A stretch of DNA of 64,000 nucleotides, from NCBI RefSeq assembly GCF_001661265.1, contig NW_017567000.1, positions 124,001 through 188,000 of the forward strand, given 5' to 3'. Position 1 is the first letter of the stretch, and each line of letters starts with the position of its first letter. The position numbers and the translations under genes are program-made. This DNA comes from Saitoella complicata NRRL Y-17804 (Eukaryota > Ascomycota > Saitoellomycetes > Saitoellales > Saitoellaceae). Below are positions 53,886 to 64,000 of the stretch, piece by piece. The notes beneath the pieces were generated by a model that made no database searches, was not told the origin of the DNA, and worked only from the letters and a program-made list of their open reading frames with translations.

Positions 53886-55439
53886 ATGGGAAATCAGTTC
53901 GACGTCAAGATCGGCTTCGTAAGCGCCTGCAATTTACCAGTCGGCGACTTCTTCCACGGCGACTCAGACCCGTACATCATCGCAAGAATCCAAAACAACG
54001 ACGACGATTCACTCATCTACCGTACTGATACGGTCCACAACACCACGGAACCGACATGGGACAATGATTGGTGGCATGTAGCTGGTGTCCGATCCGGTGC
54101 GCGCCTCGAATTGAAGTTGGAGGATGAGGATCCGGATAAGCATACAGACGATAAACTGGGAGAAGGGGAGTACATGCTGGATGATTTGGGAGCACTAGTG
54201 GACGGAGGAGAGAAGGAGATCGAAGTGCACATCCACAAGCGGAAATCGAATCCCAGGATTCTGCTTGGCACGGCATTGCTGGGTATGATGCACCCAAAAC
54301 GGGCACAGGCACATGCAATGGTCAAACTGCGTATCACCATCACCAAATCAGAAAAGTCACCCGGACGCCTCCTCCTTCTAGGTCCCCGAAAATACAGCAT
54401 CCATCGCTCTCCACTCGTTGGACGCATGGCAGGGACCACAGACACCGACGACGCCCCCGCCTTCCTCGCATTCCGTCTCCAACTCCTCGATGTACCGCAG
54501 GATCTGCAGTTTGAATACACAATGAAACGCCCGGAGATTGTCTCCATGTTCGCCGATAACATCAAAGGCCGACTCATCCGTCGTGCAGTCAAGAGCCAAC
54601 ATGACACCATCTACGGCTATGACCGGAAAACCATCTATGGCCGAATCGAGCGGGAACAGATGGCGGCCGTACTGCTGGAGATGACGGACTGCGTGGAGGA
54701 TAGAGAGGATAGGACGAAGGACAAATTGTTTACGTACGCGATTACCCTAGACGGTGTTTTGCATTTCACGGAGACGGGAAGTCAGTATCTGATTGATCAC
54801 TTGAGCAAGCACAGTATGCATGCAAACGCTGCTCCTGTCGTGGTATGTTCCGGCGAGTTCTTTATCCGGAGACGGGGGAGTGAGGATGGGGAGGATGATA
54901 ACAGCATGACCAATGGGCGGGATGATTCAGAGGTGGATGTCATACCGGAGGTTGAGGAGGCTGTTATGGAGAACGCGGATAAGGTTCAGCGGAGTCAGGA
55001 GGCGAAGAAGCATGGTGAGGAGGGGAATATTGACTGGAGCAAACACGAGCGGAAAGACCATCACCAATCGTCACTGAAACCAAAGATCAACCTTTCGAAG
55101 TATATCCTCGTCATCGACAACGATTCCGGGACATATATGCCCTCAGCCGACCGTCTCCCCGACTTCCAGAAATTCCTGGAACATAACCTCCCTGGACTTG
55201 AAGTCCGGGCGCTTAGTCGTGATGACGAGAAACTGAAGAAGTGGAAAGAGGAGCATAATGAGAGGAAGGAGGAGGTCGAACCGGTGGGGTTGGCAAGTAG
55301 TGGAAGCAGTAGTAGTGCGAGTTCGGTTAGTTCCGTGGACAGGGAGGAGGTTGATGGTGGGAAAGGTGGGTTCATGGGGAAGTTGAGGGGAAAGAAGCAC
55401 AGTTGGAGGACGGCGTTGTCGGGCTTGGGATCGAGATAA
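53886..55439 (+). CDS. C2-domain protein of fungal type
   Basis: A single exon of 517 residues from the ATG at 53886, where the C2 domain begins (MGNQFDVKIGFVSACNLP). An in-frame ATG at 53799 could add 29 residues. The C2 domain (about 1-125) has aspartates in the loops (GDFFHGDSDPYI and DEDPDKHTDD) suited to calcium binding. A second conserved region (about 165-345) carries FLAFRLQLLDVPQDLQFEY, VSMFADNIKGRLIRR and TDCVEDREDRTKD. A C-terminal conserved block (about 400-445) has KYILVIDNDSGTYMPS and LPDFQKFLEHNLPGLEV. This arrangement is found in a group of fungal C2 proteins of unknown function. Calcium-dependent membrane binding is inferred. Confidence 0.8.
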   Translation: MGNQFDVKIGFVSACNLPVGDFFHGDSDPYIIARIQNNDDDSLIYRTDTVHNTTEPTWDNDWWHVAGVRSGARLELKLEDEDPDKHTDDKLGEGEYMLDDLGALVDGGEKEIEVHIHKRKSNPRILLGTALLGMMHPKRAQAHAMVKLRITITKSEKSPGRLLLLGPRKYSIHRSPLVGRMAGTTDTDDAPAFLAFRLQLLDVPQDLQFEYTMKRPEIVSMFADNIKGRLIRRAVKSQHDTIYGYDRKTIYGRIEREQMAAVLLEMTDCVEDREDRTKDKLFTYAITLDGVLHFTETGSQYLIDHLSKHSMHANAAPVVVCSGEFFIRRRGSEDGEDDNSMTNGRDDSEVDVIPEVEEAVMENADKVQRSQEAKKHGEEGNIDWSKHERKDHHQSSLKPKINLSKYILVIDNDSGTYMPSADRLPDFQKFLEHNLPGLEVRALSRDDEKLKKWKEEHNERKEEVEPVGLASSGSSSSASSVSSVDREEVDGGKGGFMGKLRGKKHSWRTALSGLGSR

Positions 55440-55661
55440 TGGTCGTGACTAGGATGGGTGGATGAATGGGATGAGAGGGATGGAAGTGCAGTGCAGGTCA
55501 TTGCAGTGTACCAAGTAATGTTTATTGTGTCCCGTACCCAACGCCTGTATGCGGAATATAACCAAATGACAAAATGAAAAACAAAAAGTGCAACACGAAG
55601 ATAAAACACAATCCACGATCCACAGCCGTATCGGCCCCAGGGGCCGATCACGACGCGCCGT

Positions 55662-56253
55662 CTAGAACAACTCCTCCTCGTTACGCAAGAACTCTCCACA
55701 ATCTGCCTGGTGGAAAGCAGCCATCGCGGTCGGCTCCAGCTTACGCGAATCCGCAGTAGATCTCGCCGTAACACCGAATCCCAATGGGATATCATTCATA
55801 GAATACACAACAACACCAGTATGCTCAGGCGTATCCTCACTAATCCTCCCGATATGCGCCTTCACAACATTGTTACCGTACAAAAACGGCATCTCTCCAT
55901 TCTGCTTCACCCAAATCTTGCTCGTCGCAAATTGCGCCAAGTACTCGAGGGCGGTGATGTGGAGACGGAACTTTCCAGTTTTAGTGAATTTGCCGAAACA
56001 GGTGCCGAGGGAGATGAGGTTGTCGCGGGCGATGGAGGTGGCGAGTTTCATGACGCGGTCGGAGACGTAGTAAACGCGGTCTTTCTGAAGACGGAAGCAG
56101 TGGGGGTCATCGGGGCGGTCGATGAGGTGGGTGATGTTGCGGCCGATGTATTGGGCGAGCTTCTCGAAGAGAGTTCGGGTTTCTTGTTCCTGTCGAGACA
56201 ATTAGCAATGGAGAGCGGGTCCAGGACAAACAACGTACAGTAAGAGGCCTCAT
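55662..56253 (-). CDS. NIP7: NIP7, 60S ribosome biogenesis factor
   Basis: A 15-nt first exon (56253-56239, MRPLT), a 49-nt intron, then exon 56189-55662, give 180 residues, the same as human NIP7. The start [20 protein letters not shown], and the PUA-domain block [40 protein letters not shown] and [20 protein letters not shown], are diagnostic. Nip7 binds pre-rRNA with Nop8 and Rrp43 partners and is needed for 27S processing. The very short first exon is easily missed. It is divergent from PUS1, with 175 bp between ATGs. Confidence 0.97.
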
Positions 56254-56428
56254 TATGATCTGATTTATGGGGGGGGGTACGCTCTCGACGTTTGGGCTCC
56301 TCTATCGATAACCTCTCGAAATTCCTGCGATAGCGAGGCGCAGCAGGGGCTGGGGGTGGCCGAGAGTTGGTGATTGAGAAAAGGTCGTCTCGAGGACAAA
56401 GGCAGAGTCGGCCATTTGATCTGGCTAC
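56254..56428. promoter_or_regulatory. Shared bidirectional promoter, NIP7 / PUS1
   Basis: 175 bp between divergent start codons. A run of guanines (about 56268-56277) lies just upstream of the NIP7 ATG. Both products act on non-coding RNA: one on rRNA, the other on tRNA and snRNA. Confidence 0.5.
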
Positions 56429-58105
56429 ATGTCTGAGGGGAACGATACGAGTAAGCTTACTGTTGGCGAAGACGCTGTGCCTGTTCAGATCACACCTGCT
56501 CCCGTCGGAAATGTCGCTTCGACAGAGTCTGCTCCGGCTGCCACTTCGGAGCATGATGCTCCCGCTGGCGAGGCCTCTGGCGCCGGCGCCGATGGCCATA
56601 CTGAATCTGGTGCTGTCAAGGATGAACAGTTCGCTTACCTCCCCAACAACGGACTTACCACCGATGATGCCAAAAAAAGGCAGCCGTCACGCTCTGACCA
56701 ACGCGCTTATGGAAAAGCGAACAACAAGAGGGCCAACGAAGGCGAGCGTGACGGTAATAAACGAGTAAAGAGGGAGTTGGCCCCTGGAGAGGTTGCGGAG
56801 GAGAAGAAGCCGAAGAGGAAGGTGGCTTGTATGATTGGCTACTGTGGAACTGGGTACCATGGAATTCAGTTCAACCAGCCCCATGACACTATTGAGAGTG
56901 CGTTGTTTGATGCCTTTGTCAAGGCTGGTGCAATCTCGAAGGATAATTCTGACGATCCGAAGAAGTCCTCGTTGCAGCGTGCTGCCAGGACGGATAAGGG
57001 TGTGCATGCCGCTTGCAACTTGATCTCCCTCAAGCTCATCATCGAGGACCCAGAGATCGTTCAGAAGATCAACTCTCACCTCCCTGATCAGATCCGCCTT
57101 TGGGGTATCGTGCGCACGATCAACTCCTTCAACCCTCGCACGCTCTGCGACTCCCGCGTCTACGAGTATCTCATCCCATCATACGCCTTCTTGCCTCCGG
57201 CTCCCGAGTCAGCTGCTCACAAGATGATGATGTCGAAGGAAGGTGCGACTATCGGTGAAGATGGTGAGGCTTTCTGGAAGACCGCCAACGAAAAGGTCGC
57301 CGAGGCTCTCGCTGCTTTCGACAAGGACGTTGCTCCGACGATGACCGAGGCGAGCGAGGAGGAGGTCGAGGCGAGGCGCAGTCGCGCTGGCAAGATAGAG
57401 GACTACCGTCAAAAGTTGGCTTACCGTATGCCTGCGGACCGCCTCGAGCGTGTGCGCGCTGCATTCAAGGCCTACGAGGGTAACAAGAACTACCACAACT
57501 ACACTCTCGGTAAGGGCTTCCGCGATCCGTCCTCCAAGAGATACATTAAGACTTTCACCGTTTCTGACCCCAAGATCATCAACGACACCGAATGGTTGTC
57601 CCTGAAGGTCCACGGTCAGAGTTTCATGTTGCATCAAATTCGCAAGATGGTTACTATGGCGGTGCTCTTGGCGCGCTACAACGTGCCCGTAGAAAGAATT
57701 TCGGAGACCTTCGGACCAGTGAAGGTCAACATCCCGAAGGCCCCTTCGCTCGGGTTGTTGCTCGAGCGTCCCATCTTCGATGCGTACAACAGAAAGCTCG
57801 AAAGCGGTATCAGCGTCGATGCAGCGAAGCCTGCGTTGAATTTCGACAAGTACGAAACGGAGATTGAGGACTTTAAGATGAAGCACATCTATGACAAGAT
57901 CTACGCCGAGGAAGAAAAGGAACAGACGCTCGATAGATTCTTGCAATTCATTGACACGTGGGATGGACTGGATATGCAATGGGTTATTGATGGGCTTTCC
58001 GAGGGCTCTGCCGCTGCGGCTGCGCCGGCTAGGAAGGAAGTCTTGGATGAGGAAGACAAGGAGGCATTGCAAGGGCACGGGAACAATGCGGAGATGGAGG
58101 GTTAA
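56429..58105 (+). CDS. PUS1: PUS1, tRNA pseudouridine synthase
   Basis: A single exon of 558 residues. A disordered N-terminus (1-125) with basic clusters (KRVKREL, KKPKRK), consistent with nuclear import, precedes the TruA-type catalytic domain (from about 130). It shows MIGYCGTGYHGIQFN, the catalytic aspartate D189 in RAARTDKGVHA, DQIRLWGIVRTINSFNPR, YEYLIPSYAF and FMLHQIRKMV. The C-terminus has an alanine-rich stretch (AAAAAPARK). Pus1 isomerises uridines at several tRNA positions (27, 28, 34, 36) and in U2 snRNA and mRNA. The length is typical of fungal Pus1 (yeast 544). Confidence 0.96.
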   Translation: MSEGNDTSKLTVGEDAVPVQITPAPVGNVASTESAPAATSEHDAPAGEASGAGADGHTESGAVKDEQFAYLPNNGLTTDDAKKRQPSRSDQRAYGKANNKRANEGERDGNKRVKRELAPGEVAEEKKPKRKVACMIGYCGTGYHGIQFNQPHDTIESALFDAFVKAGAISKDNSDDPKKSSLQRAARTDKGVHAACNLISLKLIIEDPEIVQKINSHLPDQIRLWGIVRTINSFNPRTLCDSRVYEYLIPSYAFLPPAPESAAHKMMMSKEGATIGEDGEAFWKTANEKVAEALAAFDKDVAPTMTEASEEEVEARRSRAGKIEDYRQKLAYRMPADRLERVRAAFKAYEGNKNYHNYTLGKGFRDPSSKRYIKTFTVSDPKIINDTEWLSLKVHGQSFMLHQIRKMVTMAVLLARYNVPVERISETFGPVKVNIPKAPSLGLLLERPIFDAYNRKLESGISVDAAKPALNFDKYETEIEDFKMKHIYDKIYAEEEKEQTLDRFLQFIDTWDGLDMQWVIDGLSEGSAAAAAPARKEVLDEEDKEALQGHGNNAEMEG

Positions 58106-58224
58106 ATGAGCAAAGCATCTAGTATTAAGCTAGGTAAATGATATATGAGGTATAAGAATGAAAATGCTTCGCGCCAACGAACTCCAAATGCATCAGTGAT
58201 TAACTCGATACTCAGCTCAGCTTC

Positions 58225-61200
58225 TCAGTCCTCCATCTGGTCAAAGTCTAGATCCTCAAATTCGTATTCTTCGTCCTCTGAATGCACTTGAGGCACATCC
58301 AGATCGTCTGAATCACTGTCCAAGAGTGTGCGTTCAATGACCCTACGATAATCTAAAGCGACGTTAGAAAAAGATTCATAATGTGCATGGGCAAGAACAT
58401 ACTCGCAACAGTCCTCATAGCACTCTCGTCTTCCAGGAACTCTGCCGTCTTCTCATAAACTTCAAGGAATTCACCCAGGGTTTCCCTCCTTTGCTTGACT
58501 CTGTTTTGAAGACACGACTCCCACTTGCTCCCGATCAGTTCGTCAGCTGCGCGCAGCATTCGCTCTGCTCTGTCGAGCAGTTCTGTCTGTTGTTCCTCGT
58601 TGATGAAACAGTCAAGCCAGATTTTAGCGGCCGTAAACCTGCAATGACGGGACTTTGACAACAGAAGCCAAGGAATCCAGTCAGGCATTCGATCATGAAC
58701 CATTGTCGAGATCGTGGGTAGATTGCAATGCAACAAGCGGTCGAAGAAAGCCAACCACTGGATACCTTTGTCGAACAACACTTCTTTGTCTAGCGCTCGA
58801 AGAACCTTGTTGAAGACTATCGCATAATCCCTGTGTCTTGCGATTACAACGTCCGCAAGAAACGGTGCAATCTCGGCCTGGTTATTGTTGCCGTTAAAGA
58901 CGTCAAGGAGCTCCTTGCATGCGTACTTTTTGATTTCCCAATGGCCTTTGGCAAAGATATGTCGGGATAAATCCAAAGCGGTTTTGCTGTTGTCACTCCA
59001 CATGAGCTGTTCCCAGAAACCATAAGTCATGAGCAAATTGGCGACATCTTCGTCAATATCGCCGCTGTTATCTGTCCTTTCATCGCCGTCACGGTTAAAA
59101 GATGAGATATTGCACCGTACCAGAACATTTCTGATGAACTCGGTGAGGTAAGAGAAATTTGGCCACTTCTTACGGCTTCCGAGCCGGAGGCTACCAAATA
59201 CGCCAGTATTCCTATTAGTCGCGGTGATATTACCGTGAGCAAAGAACTCCAAGCTACCCTGCACATGGCCATCAGCATCCTGCGTCATCCTTCGTCGTGG
59301 CGACTTACCTTCAATATCAACATCTCAGCAATCGCCCTTGCTTCGGCGTACCCAAGTTCAGCAATTCCAGCCAAGAGCTGAAACAACGCATCCCAATTGT
59401 GCGCTAATCTTCCGAGTCCATCCATTGCCTCATAAACTGTCTCCAAAAATTGTCTCATGATACCTTTGCTCAGGTATGGTTGACTTGTAACGTTCTCGTC
59501 ATCAGTGTAAAAGTTCAACCGAGGCACAACAAGACCATACAGGGCAGGTTCGTTCTGCCGAACTTTCTTGATGGCTTTCAACAAGACATGGCTCATAGTC
59601 ATGCGGCAATCCTCATGCTGCACTTGGAGGATAAGCTTTTTGAGCAAGGCAGGCATGTTCAGAAAGCAACGAAGCAAGTTACAAGCTCCATCGACGTTGT
59701 TCTTGCCAGCTTCAAGGAGGACATTCAAGAGGCGCTTTCCATGCATGTCAAACTTCAGCATACGCGGGGCGATAACGTAAACGGATGCCAAAATCGCGGA
59801 CAATGCATTAGAGCGTAATGCTTCCGCAATTTCTGCTGACTTGCTTGGTGTTTGTTGGTCATCGGAAGCAAATGACAGAGCTCGCTGACTTAAACATGCA
59901 AGGAAATCCAGCAGCTGAGTATCGGCCAGAAATAAAGACATTTCAGCTTTAGCGTTCTCAAGTGCAATCTCTTCTTGGGCATGATTAGGCGGTTGAGGCG
60001 TCTTTTGCACGAGAGGCGTGACAACATTCTCTTCAGCTTTTTGTTGCACACGTTCATAGAAGAGCATGTACGCATTGAAGGAGCGCTGCCGCGAGCCATT
60101 TGTGTCATCACTCCCTCCATAGCACATCTGCATTATGTCCGCAGGGTCGAACGGCGTTACTTCAGTATCATTGAACTCAAACCATCGGAAATTCGAGTCC
60201 GAGTTCTCGTCGCGAATCCTCGCGTAAGAGAAGTAATGCCCGCTCTGTATTCTGAAGGTAAGCATGTGCAGCAGTAAGAGGGTTTCAAAGCATCACGTAC
60301 CTCGGCAGAACCGCCGTGAACCAAAACCCCGGCCAATTCATACTCATCCAAACCAGCGCACTCGGTCGACTTCGAAACTGACGGCGCTGTAGAGTTTGCA
60401 TTGTTGTCGGTGTCTTTGGATCGCAGGTAGTCATAAGTGAATTCCCGCATCGAGAGCTTCATTGGAAACTCAAAATGATCGTTAAGCTTGGTTCGAAGCA
60501 TGGTCTGGAAATCAAAATCGAAGCGCTTGAGATGAAATATCAGATGATTAGGCAGATTCTTGATACAGGTGCGTTTCAAGGCATCCACGTAGCTCTGACA
60601 CTGGTCGCAACGATATTGGTTGTCGGAATCCATAGTTTCACCCTCAACGTAAGCCCGCAGAGAGTCGATCAACGTGCTCTTTCCCTTGATATCACATTGA
60701 ATCGCATTGAACGCCTCTTCTCTTTCTGAAAGATGACCGCATTCTTTCGCTATAACTTGCTGAACAAGAGTGCCGCCATATTGCTTGCGCAGACGCTCTT
60801 TTTCGGCACCTGGCAAACAACCTTCGATGCGATCAAAAAGCATATTGAAGAACTCATCTGCATCGAACTGAACTGTAGGATCAAGGGGCTTGCCATCGTA
60901 GTCTTTGATCGTCTGGATGAAAGAAGTGGGATCGATGAACTTCTGCTTGCTCGTTTGAAGATCAGCAAATAAGCGCTGGAGTTTGATCAACAGGTCCATG
61001 GGTGAAGCTTCGTCCGCTGTGGGTTCTTCCGTCTGATGCTCAACAGGTAGATCAAAAACGAATTGACGGAAAGAGGGATTCATATATAGCTGCGTGACCA
61101 CCGAGTTCACATAGCAAGTGTTCGAGAGATTTTTCATCCCGCAAAACCCAGACGGGGCTTTGGCGAGCCATTCGCGGCGAAGGAGGGGAGGAAGGGCACC

Positions 61201-63999
61201 CGACTCTTCCGCGCTGTTCAAGACATCCGTGATTCTTTCAAGTAACATGCGCACCTTCTCAGGAGTCTCGGTCAAATTGCTCATTAGCTCATACAAAGCA
61301 GCACGAGTGCGTTCATGGTAGCAACGCGATTTGAAAGCTTTCAGATCTTCCGCGTGTTGCGGTATGTTGGGAAGGAAGAGTAGCTGAAACAGTCCTCGCA
61401 GGTTATCACCTGAGCAGACCAGCCTGCTGTTGGTTTCCTGCTGGCTTTTGATCAGACAACTCAGTAGAGTGCTTACTCCCTCAACAAAACTGTCCTGACG
61501 GGACGAATCTGCGCTTTCAATGCTCTCGTGAGACAGTAGCAACTTCATCCACTCCTTGAAAAGTATCTGCATCCTGGAGGCGTCCTCACACTTCGCACTC
61601 CAAAGCTTCAGGATGTGTTCGGCCAGTCGGAAGAATTCCGCGTTCGTCGAATATTTCTCTGCAACCGGAACAAGAGTCATAACTTCGCGTTCAAGAACGG
61701 CCGCCGGGTGTTCCGAAGACTCGGAAAGGATAGGCTTCCCGACAACAAAATCGTAAAAGTACTGTACAGCAGCGCAACTAATTTGTCTGGCATGGATAGA
61801 TGTTGAAGCAAGGAGACAGGTCTTCAACATTGCAGCAAAGTCGGCCATATGGCCTGCACATATGAAATCCCATAACGTCGAGTTCTTGACCAGTAGAAGC
61901 AACATAACTTCCATCGCCCTCGCAAGCAACACCCACAGATCAATAGAAGAATTGTCATCGTGGTTTACTTGCGTGACATTCAAGAGCTTCATCACGAATG
62001 ACTGTTCGGATGCATGGACAGCAGAACCGTCAACCTTCTGAACTTCATCCACTTGCTTCCGAAGTAATTCAGCGAGAGTGTAGAGCAACTCTATAGCAAT
62101 CCCACGTATCTGTTCTGCCGAGGTCGAAATATCAATTTGCAACTCCATAAAGGCATTCATCAATCGCTGGGAAAGGTTCATAGCCATATCTCCGGTCAGT
62201 GCACCAGGATCTTCATCTAGAATAATCTTGAGCTGGCGAATGTCGGAGAGAAAATAGAACACCGATGCAGGCGGAGAGAGACTGAATCCCGTATAATCTT
62301 CATGTAACGTAGCATGAGCCTGGGGCATATACACAGGCAAGTCCTGCAACAATTCCCATACAGCTTCAGCAAATCCGGACTGCGATGACAGAAATGCCTT
62401 CACCTGTGCCCACATATTATAAAACACCCGAAGAGGGGTGATATCCATGGCTGCGAGAACACGCTGGTCCTTCAGCGCCGGCGCAGGTTTCTGGACAACG
62501 TAGATCTGGTTATCGTGAAGAGAAATAGAATCCAACATCAGATCGTCCGAAGGCGGCAGAGACACCAAAGCCTGATTCCGCCAAATCTGTAGCTCGATAT
62601 CCTCCCATTGCGCGATTCTAGCGGCCTTCTGATGAACTTTCGAGAGAGTATCACGCAAGTCAAACGTAGCATACTCATCTCTCATAGGCTGATTGTTGTG
62701 GAAAATCTTGAGCGTCACATGGATCACATTCCTGCCAATGACCGACTTTTCCGAATCAGAGTTTTCCCCCTGCCTCTGGAGCCTGAACCGTGAGATCTTC
62801 TCATTGTAGCCATCCATGAAGCCATACATAAACAGTAGCACACGCCGAAACCGAGCGAGATGTTCCTCTGGCATTAAAGGATTCTCCGCAAATGGAGAAG
62901 CAATCTCTTGAAGCTCCTTGATACAAACCTCCATAACATGAGCATGAAAGGCGTCTCTATCCTCAACCTCAGCAGCATTCTGCCCTTTATGCAGCGCCAA
63001 AACGGCATTAACCGTCCACTTCTTCATCTGCTCAAAGACTTCGGACGTCGAGCAACCCAAGAGAAAGGGCCACAACAACTCAAATAGTTTCGCGGGTGCG
63101 AAGCCTGGCGTCTCAATCGATGACTTAAACGATACAGCGTAAACAAGCCCCACCGAACTCATGGTTAGGGACGAAGGCTCGATCAGGTTCATCATCCTCG
63201 TGAGAATAGTCAACGGCAACCCATACTTCTCCTTCATCGTCGCCCAAGTCTTGAAAATGGCGAAGATTTCCTCCCTAGCAGTAACGGAAAGAGGATTCAC
63301 CACGAGAGCCTCCCATACACGCTCAAACCTCTCCTCATCCTGCATATAGAGCCAGGACGACAGACGTCCCATCTGTCCCCAACGGTATAACCTGGTATGC
63401 AGAAGTCTGTCAACGTGGACACTCCTCGCGTCGCTTTTGAAAGAAAGCGCCCTCTGGAGGCCGATCCACTTTAACAGATCGTCAACATATATCCGCTCCA
63501 ACTCTCTTGCATCTGGAAGCAAGTCCGCAAAGTACGCAGCACCAAAATCATAGATGAAAATCGCATCAGCCAAAACACATGGCGCCTCGCTCCTCACGCT
63601 TTCAACAGCTTGCCCAACAACAGTTCTCAGATCCTCCTTCACAGGAAGACAGTGCGTCCTGGTCGACTCCAGAGTACGAATCACAAAGTCATACAAATCG
63701 ATCCCATTCGTCACCTCCACAAGACTCGCTGTCGTATCCTCCGCCGCTGTAGCAGCTTTCCTCAACAGCGCATATTGCGTTTGCATGACGATGATATCCG
63801 CGTGTTCCCGCTCCTTTTGCGCATGTTCAAAAAAGCGGTTCATCGGATTCCACACCATATTCATCAAATGGACCTTCTGGAACGCCAAGATAGGCAACTC
63901 GGTCAAGAGCTGTAACATGATCCTCGCGGCCCTGATCTCAGATCCAGCGAGCGTCTTCCATATCTCCCACATCTCGGCTTTGAGGGCCTCATCCCGCAC
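58225..63999 (-). CDS. Giant USP-family ubiquitin hydrolase, 5' end beyond the window
   Basis: Partial gene: the frame is open to the right edge. Visible exons are (63999)-60301, 60244-59309, 59258-58403 and 58352-58225, giving 1872 residues in view, with introns of 56, 50 and 50 nt. The first 950 residues are helical-repeat-like with a possible ubiquitin-like stretch (VIHVTLKIFHNNQPM...). The USP domain starts at GFCGMKNLSNTCYVNSVVTQ; the catalytic cysteine codon is 61116-61114. The CxxC pair (CDQC) lies near 60600 and the His box AGVLVHGGSAE-SGHYFSYAR has its catalytic histidine codon at 60238-60236. An intron falls directly before the SGHY motif. A helical C-terminal tail (to 58225) is acidic. 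The layout resembles USP9X/USP24/USP34-type deubiquitinases. Its N-terminus and full length are unknown. Confidence 0.85.
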
Positions 64000-64000
64000 T

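Noticed and set aside
57209-58078. A 289-residue open frame antisense to PUS1
   Set aside because: Same cause: biased codons in a highly conserved sense gene. No domain is recognisable.
1-64000. Transposons, virus-derived elements, CRISPR arrays, rRNA or tRNA genes
   Set aside because: No reverse transcriptase, integrase, transposase or capsid motif, no long terminal repeats, and no cloverleaf with box A/B sequences was seen by eye. A tRNA-prediction run would be needed to exclude tRNAs fully.

Overview
This is a nuclear segment of a fungal genome, most likely a filamentous ascomycete (Pezizomycotina or a near relative). The evidence is a set of orthologues of fungal housekeeping genes, a Ser/Thr-rich GPI-anchored wall protein with an N-terminal Cys module familiar from Pezizomycotina, a PEX26 of filamentous-fungus type, and small uniform introns. 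I rebuilt about 45 coding introns by joining reading frames. All are 48-71 nt with GT...AG ends, and many carry a CTAAC/CTGAC-like branch site. Thirty-three protein genes fit in 64 kb (about one per 1.9 kb). I found no transposon, virus-like element, CRISPR array, rRNA, convincing tRNA or secondary-metabolite cluster. The window looks like ordinary, compact, gene-rich euchromatin.

Layout. 0.4-5.1 kb: an unknown acidic-tailed protein, a GPI-anchored wall protein and the pseudo-carboxypeptidase ECM14, all on the minus strand. 5.5-13.8 kb: a Sec7-PH Arf exchange factor, then RDS3 (SF3b) divergent from a pinin-family protein, then POP4 (RNase P/MRP) upstream of and divergent from TIF5 (eIF5). 14.3-20.8 kb: TTI1 divergent from VPS41. 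21.3-28.7 kb: a small membrane-anchored unknown, a RING-PHD protein, a nine-exon F-box-like protein and ribosomal protein eL43. 28.7-34.7 kb: SRP72 divergent from mitochondrial helicase MRH4, convergent mL46, and a small NTF2-like protein. 34.9-45.9 kb: class 1A dihydroorotate dehydrogenase, twinfilin, an OCA6-like pseudophosphatase, flippase DRS2, succinate/fumarate carrier SFC1 and a saccharopine-dehydrogenase-like oxidoreductase. 46.3-58.1 kb: PEX26 divergent from a PARN-like nuclease, SGF73 (SAGA), Aurora kinase, ATP23, a C2-domain protein, and NIP7 divergent from PUS1. 58.2 kb to the right edge: the 3' part of a giant USP-class deubiquitinase whose 5' end lies outside the window.

Themes. 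RNA and translation genes are frequent (RDS3, pinin, POP4, eIF5, eL43, SRP72, MRH4, mL46, PARN-like, NIP7, PUS1), and several sit in head-to-head pairs sharing only 150-180 bp. Two proteins of enzyme families carry substitutions at the key catalytic position (ECM14 and the OCA6-like protein). I found no clear undescribed multi-gene system. The best leads are the head-to-head spliceosome pair RDS3/pinin, the two pseudoenzymes, the unassigned nine-exon F-box-like family and the mitochondrial large-subunit pair MRH4/mL46.
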